This document shows, piece by piece, positions 7,641 to 12,927 of a DNA stretch of 12,927 nucleotides (its first letter is position 1; each line of letters begins with the position of its first letter). A model generated the notes under the pieces. The model saw only the letters and a program-made list of their open reading frames with translations, was not told the origin of the DNA and ran no database searches. This DNA comes from Eimeria necatrix (Eukaryota > Apicomplexa > Conoidasida > Eucoccidiorida > Eimeriidae), in assembly GCF_000499385.1 (NCBI RefSeq), contig NW_013651854.1, positions 1-12,927 on the forward strand, given 5' to 3'. A program made the translations under genes and the position numbers.

Positions 7641-8134
7641 CTAATTATGTGGAAAGCACTTGAGTTCGACCCAAAGCATAATTGTAGAACTCAGGACATC
7701 CACAGCGAAGACACAGTGTATTGCTCTGCAAGACTTCATCGAAATGCATGTGCTCACGACCTGCACAAAAATACAGCGACGTTGTTCGCGACAAAGACGT
7801 TTCAGAGCTGCTTACAGGTGCCCAGAAAGAGTCATGCTTGGCCAGGAGACGGCCGCCGTGGACATCCTAGTTTTTTGGCGTGCATTGCTGTGCTTTTCTC
7901 GAAGGGAGCACTAGACCTACTCCACTCAGTTCCGCAGGGCACAGAAACACCATACTTGAACCAACGGTCATTTTTAAACCGCAGGATATTTTGTAACCAA
8001 AAAGGTTGATATTCAGGCCAGATGTTACCTCCCATGGGATGCGAATATTTCAGAGCTTCAAGCACTCTGCGATATCGGAGAATAATGCAGGAAGCTGGCA
8101 CCGATTATATCCCGGCATTCCGCTTCTATTGGGC

Positions 8135-8145
8135 CTTACCCCCTG
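8135..8145 (-). other. Periodic splice-like motif, copy 6 (GGG variant)
   Basis: The minus strand reads GTTTGCAGGGGGTAAG. The upstream frame runs straight in as LLTLTFAG with no intron needed. It ends in Phe-Ala-Gly, as copy 1 does. It was found by looking at the position the period predicted. Confidence 0.6.
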
Positions 8146-8413
8146 CAAACGTAAGGGTCAATAAATATGCAGTGCGCAATCGTGTCAATCTCCGGCAAGT
8201 TCCTGTAGAACAATGGCGAAGACACGAAATGACCCATAAAACATGCGTCAGAACGCATTGAGTAAGTTTCTGATGCGTGCAAATGGACTCCGCCGAATGT
8301 AGCCTTAATGGTTCTTCACAATTGACTGTAAGCAATGATGCCAATATTTCATTTGCGCAATTAGCACTATCACTCGGCACAAATTTTTCTCTCAGTACAT
8401 GTAGAAATGACAA
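8140..8413 (-). CDS. Epsilon/zeta open frame of unit U6
   Basis: The minus frame is open through the epsilon position and straight into motif copy 6 without an intron: NCANEILASLLTVNCEEPLR, LTQCVLTHVLWVISCLRHCS, then AYLLTLTFAG before GTAAG. CVLTHVLWVISCL sits where LLRILRDLVYC lies in U5. The end LTFAG matches LPFAG in U1 and LISAG in U9. The overlap with the gamma/delta frame at 8392-8413 means an intron boundary lies about there; AT-GTACTGAG at about 8400 is a candidate donor. Confidence 0.4.
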
Positions 8414-8682
8414 AAAGCTATGAATTCAATTGCCTCTGCCGGGATCGTATCAAGCACAATGTGGCGGATACGTTCACCAGGATTCTTAAGAGGAGTCTGG
8501 GAGGGGTTTTCTGTACGTTGTACTATGTCCAGCCGAGAGTCCACCATTGATTTGTACTGCGTTGTATCGGATTTTCCACGCAAGTGAAACGGACTCAGCA
8601 AGACAGGCCAAAGCAGCAAGTTCGCCAGCCGGAAAAACGTCTGTGAAAGAGAAAAGCACAGAGCATCTGTTGAATCGCACAA
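8414..8682 (-). CDS. Gamma/delta exon of unit U6
   Basis: This long open frame reads LSQTFFRLANLLLWPVLLSP, GKSDTTQYKSMVDSRLDIVQ, then NPGERIRHIVLDTIPAEAIE. IRHIVLDTIP carries the delta Asp (codon 8449-8451, 314 bases from the motif) and matches SRQLILDTFL in U4 and LTLDNSIPPVAA in U9. GKSDTTQ parallels SASDLQ in U4. It opens at GTG, so it is an internal exon or its start is elsewhere. Confidence 0.45.
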
Positions 8683-8939
8683 TACGCTGGCAGCAGTATT
8701 GCAAGAAAAGATATCCGCCTGGTGGGACTTTGCTCCTTTTTGTTTGCTTAAACTGTCAAAAAATGTTCATCTATCTGGCCGTTAGTCCCGATGCGCCAAG
8801 CGGATGAATATTTATTTGACGGTTTGCACAAGCTATGAACAGCAAAGCCCCAGCAGTTCAAAATGTTCAACTGCCTCAACAATCAATAATTAAAACAGTG
8901 TGCCTGCACTTACTGGCTTTAAAGGTTTCGCATTTTTCA

Positions 8940-9095
8940 TCCAAGAGACCAAATCTGCCCAAGAACCGCAACACGACACGCTGTACAAACCCGAAAATAA
9001 TCAGAAGTCCAGTATTTTACTAGGCCTGCAATGAATACGTGAGAAACATGGAATTTCGCTCTGAACACAAATTTCTCGGTAGTTACGCGATGATG
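8940..9095 (-). CDS. Alpha exon of unit U6
   Basis: This stretch of 52 codons is open without any ATG: TEKFVFRAKFHVSHVFIAGL, VKYWTSDYFRVCTACRVAVL, then GQIWSLG. It follows a GTAGCTAG acceptor-like site and stops at a TGA (8937-8939). VFIAGL..Y and TAC.V echo IKEIASFIED and STACLV in U4. T-S, F, R and C positions also match KLTSSSVAFSRCIAS in U7. The ATG-less frame would be missed by ordinary ORF finding. Confidence 0.4.
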
Positions 9096-9730
9096 CTAGC
9101 TACCACGCATTTAACTCGTGCGAACAAGCCATTTGAAAATAAAACACATGTCATCATCTGCCGAAACACGTCTCATAGCAACGTCCAAAACGCCATTCGC
9201 TAAATCTACGAAACAATCGTAGAAATGGGCAACTCAATACACCATGCGCACAACTAATGCCGCTAAGGTGTTTCCAGATCGTCTTTCCCCATAAATCGCG
9301 TAACAAAAATGTTATACTACATCTACTCACACGCTGCAGAGAAATGACGTAATGTGACGCAGTGGCTGATGGCTCCACAGCAACCAGCATGCTGCGCTTT
9401 GAGATAACGACCCAATGCATTCCGGTTCTCTGATACGCAATGCTTTTCAAATCGCCAATAAAGCCTATAGTCGGTCACACACAACTGCTGAGTGTTTTGG
9501 CAACGGCCTTTCTTGTTTACGTCGGTAGCTATAATATCGGCAACCAATAATTGAAAACCGAACTTCTTTCATTCGCTTATCCACCGCAGACCACTAATTG
9601 AGAAATGCGCCCAGAGCCTTCGTCATTCACTTTTCCACTGCTGATCAGCAGTTCGCAAAAGCAGTTGAGGCAGACGCTGTCGCGGATGTAAGGGCCGATG
9701 CAGCGCCGCGACATTTAGCAGCACAGGGCA

Positions 9731-9741
9731 CTCACCCCCTA
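9731..9741 (-). other. Periodic splice-like motif, copy 7 (TAG variant)
   Basis: The minus strand reads TTTTTACTAGGGGGTGAG. The CAG is replaced by TAG, which is also an allowed acceptor, and GTGAG is kept. It was found at the position the period predicted. Confidence 0.58.
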
Positions 9742-9963
9742 GTAAAAAGAGCCTCCAACCGTCGATATATGTTTAGGCTTCATTGCTGCGTGCCAACTAG
9801 CAGAGATCTGGATGATGTCTTTAGCACGCTGCTGGCGCTTTGTATTTAGTTTGATTGCTGGCTTACTGCTATTAATGAGTGTAAATGTTTGTGATCCTAA
9901 TAGAAATGGGATGATGACAGCAAAATCGCACCACATGGCCAGATACTTTTTAGAAACCCCCAT
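9742..9963 (-). CDS. Epsilon segment of unit U7
   Basis: This open minus frame reads YLAMWCDFAVIIPFLLGSQT, FTLINSSKPAIKLNTKRQQR, then AKDIIQISASWHAAMKPKH. AKDIIQISASWHAAM can be placed on LRDLVYCSLTIAIAS. Just before motif copy 7 a GTTGGA could start a 21-base intron ending in TAG. It is polar and Lys-rich in the middle, unlike U2, which shows how far the units have drifted apart. Confidence 0.38.
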
Positions 9964-10098
9964 GATGGGAAAAATGCGACACTCGCCCCCCTGCAGTTCG
10001 CGCTGACAAGGCTACTGCCAATCTGACCTTAATCCCGCTGATTGCAGTCGCAGTGCATCTGTCAAAAGCACGGACGTCTATTTCGCAGCTTTTAGCAT
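9964..10098 (-). CDS. Delta exon of unit U7
   Basis: The frame starts after the acceptor TTTTTCTTGAGCAG (good pyrimidine tract), entered in phase 1, and reads AKSCEIDVRAFDRCTATAIS, then GIKVRLAVALSARTAGG. VRAFDRC is the delta motif (Asp codon 10061-10063, 330 bases from the motif), close to YRALD in U5 and MIDKC in U3. No phase-1 GTTKA donor was found, so the 3' edge is unknown; the frame stays open to a TAA at 9950. Confidence 0.45.
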
Positions 10099-10581
10099 CT
10101 GCTCAAGAAAAACCCGCGAAGTGCACCATTCCCTAGTGTCTCAACTATCAATGCTCAAAAGTCATGCGTCTACGCATACTGGCTACAAGCCTCGAAAAGC
10201 GGACATCCCACAACAGCTCTGCCTTCTGGCAAACAGATTGAAGGACTTTAACCTAAACCAACCGGGTGCGTGCAGCGGCAGACATTTACCAAGATAGAAG
10301 TCTGATGCCCAACACGCGGCTTTCAATTCTAGTATGCAATCTCCTCCAAAATTCAAAAATCAATCCTGCGATAGTCGTGGCTTTGTAAATTCCTGTTTGG
10401 CTTCGCCGGGTAACAGAGTTTGTGAGCTCTGCATAACATGCAGGATGCCAAAGTCAAAATCGCACCTGCTATTTTGCATTAATAAGTTAACGTACTGCGC
10501 GTACTGCAGCGGACAACACGGTCCGCCAAACGTCCTGCACTCACGGGCTTCACAAAAACATAGAGCCTTAATCGGGAACTA

Positions 10582-10710
10582 CGACGCGATGCATCTGCTG
10601 AAGGCTACAGAGCTAGAAGTAAGCTTTCCAAGGAGAGAAAAAACAATCAGACAGCGTTTCGCACCACCCACATATCTATTGCCGTTTAGAGAAAAAGCCT
10701 TTCCAGAACG
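10582..10710 (-). CDS. Alpha exon of unit U7
   Basis: These 43 codons lie between a CCTAG acceptor-like site (10711) and a TAG, with no ATG: GKAFSLNGNRYVGGAKR, then CLIVFSLLGKLTSSSVAFSR, then CIAS. It lies 851-979 bases from the motif, the same window as alpha in U4 and U6. Residues VF, K.T.S, F and C match U6. The composition is protein-like. Confidence 0.38.
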
Positions 10711-11024
10711 CTAGGGGATTTTCAGTATTCAACAATCATTCAAAAGCACAGATCTGCCTCAACCAATTGCACAGAGAACAACGGGTGTAAAACATCGATT
10801 TTATTTTGACAGCTATTTGGGAGGGGCAAGAAATAAGCACAGACACACATTATCCCATTCACATGTCCACCGAAGCATCCCTTTCGTCAGATGCATTTGA
10901 TGCAGACGGGAGGTGCCGTCGTGCAGGCAACTCAAACCTCATACGAATTCGGCGAGTCAGTAGTATTAAAAAGCAATGCATCGGTGGTGCCATCACAGTA
11001 GACGACACATCAAATTCACTGAAT

Positions 11025-11035
11025 CATACTCCCTG
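11025..11035 (-). other. Periodic splice-like motif, copy 8
   Basis: The minus strand reads GCTTCTACAGGGAGTATG. The upstream frame reads NAASTG into a phase-1 GTATG donor. A GTAAAT 30 bases upstream could alternatively open a 30-base intron ending at this CAG. Confidence 0.68.
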
Positions 11036-11100
11036 TAGAAGCAGCGTTTCTGGAGTATTTACTTATGACGTGTGCTCGCCTGGGAACGAGGTCTGTGCAC
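11030..11100 (-). CDS. Zeta exon at motif 8, with overlapping epsilon frame of unit U8
   Basis: After the acceptor TTTGCTTTTCAG (pyrimidine tract) an open frame reads CTDLVPRRAHVISKYSRNAA, then STG, into the phase-1 GTATG donor. AH...SK..R...SG also occurs in the frame before motif 2 (AHTAPGTSKRIGVSG). Upstream, in another frame, is an epsilon-like stretch, CLFRTLSDLFHVLASFAFAF (about 11100-11165), matching L.R.L.DL.....L...A.A of U5. That stretch is preceded in frame by a TGA with no acceptor between, so U8 epsilon may be broken or start differently. Confidence 0.42.
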
Positions 11101-11216
11101 CTGAAAAGCAAACGCGAAGGAGGCTAAGACATGGAATAAATCAGATAACGTGCGGAACAGACACACCACCAAGGATAGTCATGTCTATTGACAAAAAGCA
11201 TGCAAAGGCGCAATTA

Positions 11217-11411
11217 GTCCATACACGCTAAAAGCGCCTTCTCGCTACACAGATACCCATATGTCGTGATAGAAAACACATGAGAGCACCTTAACATGAA
11301 CGACCTAGGCTGAGAGCGCTGCCCAGACACTGCACGACTTTCGTTGTCAACAAAAATCCACATGAGGGGTGTAAACTGTGGACTCCCCCCACGCCCATTG
11401 AACGTCTGCCC
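11217..11411 (-). CDS. Delta exon of unit U8
   Basis: These 65 open codons include SPQFTPLMWIFVDNESRAVS, then GQRSQPRSFMLRCSHVFSIT and SEKALLACMD. The WIFVDNESRAVSG part fits the delta position, with Asp at 11346-11348, 321 bases from the motif. It compares with LTLDNSIPPVAAR in U9 and RHIVLDTIPAEAI in U6. The exon edges are not resolved. Confidence 0.38.
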
Positions 11412-11827
11412 TCAATTGCCTTGTTACTGGACAACTACTCCTTAGTATCACGCTATGCATATACTTAGAGAGCAAAAAAGCAGAGAACTAGCAACGATTT
11501 GATATGTCTCCAAAACTTCGGTACGCGCTGGCCTGTTTACCAGAGCGACGTAAGTATTGCCCTGCCAGCTTTTTCAGTTCGGTGATAGGAGTTACTCCCG
11601 GCGAGGCAAATGAATTTACCTTCAATTCGCCTTCTACATACACGCGAAAAAATGCCAGATGATGTGACAGACCCTACTACCTCAGCTATTATTCTTCACC
11701 ATTTGCAATCACATACTCGCTGCACGTCATGACGCGTTAGCTATCATTCCATGCGAATGCATATTTTTTGTGCCAGCATGGATACTTGATCACAAAATCA
11801 GAAGGCGTACAATGAAAATGTTCATCA

Positions 11828-12034
11828 AAGACAATATTCGAGGTCCAACCACTGCAGTAGGTCAAGCCTGCTAAGGCCCTCAATAGATTGCCCAAAAGAT
11901 ACGTACAAGACAACCTTTAGCCGTCGCCTGTTGAGGTTATTGTGCAATATTTCTTTCTGCTGTAAGCAATACCGCCACGTGGTTATGCACGCACAAGCAG
12001 GGAACGCCGCACAGCGTGAACCTACCAGCTGCAC
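11828..12034 (-). CDS. Alpha-position open frame of unit U8
   Basis: This minus frame lies at the alpha offset and reads CLQQKEILHNNLNRRRLKVV, then LYVSFGQSIEGLSRLDLLQW. It is protein-like and helical, but I could not align it to alpha in other units. There is no family match. Confidence 0.3.
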
Positions 12035-12068
12035 AAAAACAGTGCAAAGTTCCCCAAATTGCCAGTTA

Positions 12069-12404
12069 CGCGCAAGTTTGCAGTAATATCAATTGCTTTA
12101 TTTGATTCAATATAAAATATCCCACGTTTGTGGTATGTCTGGGTAGCATGAAAACGTAGGAAAGCTGTGTGCGACATTCATAGCTGACCCACTTATTGCA
12201 GGCTGGCATGTGAAGCGACGACATCTTAGACGTCGCTTTTCCCTGAATCTTTTGCTGCTCACTCCCAGCAGATATCAACGCGGCAAGCTGCTCACGAAAG
12301 AAGCGTTGATCCATGCAACGGGGAACAAGCCATAAATATGCATGACTGGGCGCGCTGTGGCAACACTGTGACGGCGTTACATAGAAATTCTGCGCAACAG
12401 TTAT
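12069..12404 (-). CDS. Open frame across motif 9 (U9 into U8)
   Basis: The frame is open for about 112 codons without a needed ATG: FYVTPSQCCHSAPSHAYLWL, VPRCMDQRFFREQLAALISA, then G at the motif. It then continues past it with GSEQQKIQGKATSKMSSL and further. The ending LAALISAG parallels LTFAG (U6) and LPFAG (U1). AYLWL and AYLLT (U6) share GCA TAT TTA codons at a similar distance. The part after the motif may be intron read-through, since GTGAG is kept. An ATG at 12314 is internal. Confidence 0.38.
12213..12238. other. Hairpin, 8-bp stem
   Basis: AAGCGACG and CGTCGCTT form a perfect 8-bp inverted repeat around a 10-base loop, followed on the + strand by two more T. It lies 20 bases from motif 9. 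It may be a nucleic-acid structure or chance. Confidence 0.35.
12258..12268 (-). other. Periodic splice-like motif, copy 9 (acceptor AG lost)
   Basis: The minus strand reads ATATCTGCTGGGAGTGAG, so the expected YAG is CTG here, while GGA-GTGAG is kept. The direct frame reads LAALISAG. This copy argues that the Gly codon plus the GTRNG donor are the conserved part, not the acceptor. On the + strand the copy sits in the loop of a 5-bp CTGCT/AGCAG stem. Confidence 0.55.
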
Positions 12405-12429
12405 TTACTAAAGACAAAGAATGGCGGTC

Positions 12430-12624
12430 TCACAAAACACGGAACACGCTTTTCTGTGGCCGTTGTCCGCTGAGTTCCGTTGCGCTACAAAATATCTCGC
12501 ACTGGATGCACAAGAAAGCCACACCACAACATATTAATAGAAACCAGGCCGTGGCTGCGCACCATGTGAGCCCCGCGCATTCACGCGCGGCAACTGGCGG
12601 AATCGAGTTATCAAGCGTCAGCAC
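12430..12624 (-). CDS. Delta segment of unit U9
   Basis: This open minus frame (GTG at 12624) reads LTLDNSIPPVAARECAGLTW, then CAATAWFLLICCGVAFLCIQ. LTLDNSIP matches VLDTIPAEA in U6, with its Asp codon at 12610-12612, 352 bases from the motif. The following 25 residues are hydrophobic and Cys-rich and could span a membrane or form a buried helix. Confidence 0.38.
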   Translation of the reverse strand: MLTLDNSIPPVAARECAGLTWCAATAWFLLICCGVAFLCIQCEIFCSATELSGQRPQKSVFRVL

Positions 12625-12804
12625 GCCATTTCGTATCTGTGTCTAGCTAGTGCTGGCAAGGCATATGAGGAACGGCTGCGGAAGAAGATACCGAAGAGTG
12701 CAGTTGTCCGTGAATCCCGAGTTCCCCGCACTATGAGAATATCATTTGGTTCATATCAAGAAGCAAGGGCCGTGTTGGGGCTATTGAGCTCTAGTGCTAC
12801 TTCG

Positions 12805-12854
12805 CGGCTCGGAGCGCCCTTACGAGCCGAGATATATACACTCTGCGAAGAGTG
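12805..12854. other. Two adjacent small hairpins
   Basis: CGGCTCG/CGAGCCG (7 bp, 11-base loop, 12805-12829) is followed ten bases on by CACTCT/AGAGTG (6 bp) closed by the GNRA-type loop GCGA (12839-12854). Two stems so close suggest a structured RNA or a chance pair. No known RNA family is recognised. Confidence 0.3.
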
Positions 12855-12927
12855 CAAGACGGCGAAATAGATGCACATTTACGATTTGCCGCGGCGTCGC
12901 GAACTCCCGCATCGGCGCGCAGGAGTG

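Larger units (their letters stand above)
6688..8134 (-). repeat. Repeat unit U5
   Basis: This unit of 1447 bases has the best ordered set: epsilon (6718-6926), delta (6964-7036), beta identity (7189-7206) and a possible alpha exon (7585-7640). Bases 7650-8134 carry a 136-residue plus frame and only short minus frames. Nothing there is conserved with other units. Confidence 0.65.
8135..9730 (-). repeat. Repeat unit U6
   Basis: This unit of 1596 bases has epsilon running into the motif (8140-8413), gamma/delta in one long frame (8392-8682) and alpha (8940-9095). Bases 9100-9730 have only short frames on both strands, such as 9154-9450 minus, with no conserved counterpart. Confidence 0.62.
9731..11024 (-). 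repeat. Repeat unit U7
   Basis: This unit of 1294 bases holds epsilon (9742-9963), delta (9953-10098) and alpha (10582-10710) at the expected offsets. Bases 10110-10580 show nothing supported on the minus strand. Plus frames at 10334-10714 and 10806-11231 are discussed among the rejected items. Confidence 0.6.
11025..12257 (-). repeat. Repeat unit U8
   Basis: This is the shortest complete unit, 1233 bases. It has a zeta exon at the motif, an epsilon frame, delta (11217-11411) and an alpha-position frame (11828-12034). Bases 11415-11820 show no supported coding segment. Confidence 0.6.
1..12927 (-). repeat. Diverged tandem array of ~1.2-1.6 kb units spanning the window
   Basis: Nine copies of a word matching CTYACTCCCTG (variants CGTACTCCCTG, CATACTCCCTG, CTTACCCCCTG, CTCACCCCCTA and CTCACTCCCAG) start at 761, 2168, 3747, 5182, 6688, 8135, 9731, 11025 and 12258. 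All are in one orientation, with spacings from 1233 to 1596 bases. The exact 8-mer ACTCCCTG occurs six times on this strand and I found none on the other; chance predicts about 0.2. Between the copies the nucleotide sequence is mostly too diverged to align by eye. Minus-strand peptides at equal offsets do resemble each other: a hydrophobic-Asp motif at +309 to +352, a leucine-rich helix at +30 to +240 and an alpha segment at +800 to +980. This is best read as an old head-to-tail duplication of a multi-exon coding unit. Whether it is one giant gene or many small ones is not settled. Confidence 0.78.
12258..12927 (-). repeat. Partial repeat unit U9
   Basis: This is the right-hand partial unit. 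It has the frame running into motif 9 and a delta-position frame (12430-12624). Bases 12640-12927 hold two small hairpins and no supported coding segment. Confidence 0.5.

Noticed and set aside
10806..11231. 141-residue plus-strand frame, and the 126-residue frame at 10334-10714
   Set aside because: These are the longest plus-strand frames, but they show no domain and no counterpart in other units. They overlap minus-strand segments that are conserved by position (zeta, epsilon and delta of U8; alpha of U7). Codon content is unremarkable, so they are probably shadows.
1..12927. Bacterial or phage origin
   Set aside because: There is no frame above 147 codons, no ribosome binding sites and no operon spacing, while GT...AG boundaries with pyrimidine tracts fit a eukaryote.

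Overview
The window looks like nuclear DNA of a eukaryote. It has no long open frame, no bacterial gene packing and no ribosome binding sites. Short protein-like open stretches on the minus strand change frame at GT...AG boundaries, several of them with pyrimidine tracts. By eye GC is in the mid-40s per cent, CpG is not depleted, and GCATGC occurs about 17 times where chance predicts about 3. A protist, perhaps an alveolate, is a guess that fits; the species cannot be named from this sequence.

The main result is a hidden long-period structure. The + strand word CTYACTCCCTG and close variants recurs nine times, always in the same orientation: 761, 2168, 3747, 5182, 6688, 8135, 9731, 11025 and 12258. 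The spacings are 1407, 1579, 1435, 1506, 1447, 1596, 1294 and 1233 bases. The whole window is therefore a head-to-tail array of very diverged units of about 1.2-1.6 kb: eight complete units (U1-U8) and two partial ones (U0, U9). On the minus strand the word reads YAG-GGR-GTRNG, which has the shape of a 3' splice site almost touching a 5' splice site.

Other signals repeat at fixed distances from this word, all on the minus strand. (i) A hydrophobic-Asp motif, called delta here, lies 309-352 bases above it in eight of nine units. (ii) A leucine-rich helical segment, epsilon, lies 30-240 bases above it. In U2, U3 and U5 delta and epsilon are separated by a short phase-1 intron with a similar GTTTA/GTTGA donor. 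(iii) A segment called beta, at +501 to +532, shares an 18-base identity between U1 and U5 and a weaker match in U4. (iv) A segment called alpha, at about +800 to +980, looks related in U2, U4, U6 and U7.

Two readings are possible. One very long minus-strand gene may run through the whole window, with a repeated helical domain of roughly 200-250 residues per unit encoded by phase-1 exons. Alternatively this is a tandem family of small intron-rich genes or decaying gene copies. Matching intron phases and the lack of any visible gene start or end favour the first. Frame breaks in some units favour partial decay or exon boundaries I have not resolved. I do not recognise the family. No tRNA, rRNA, CRISPR array, insertion sequence or plus-strand gene could be supported.
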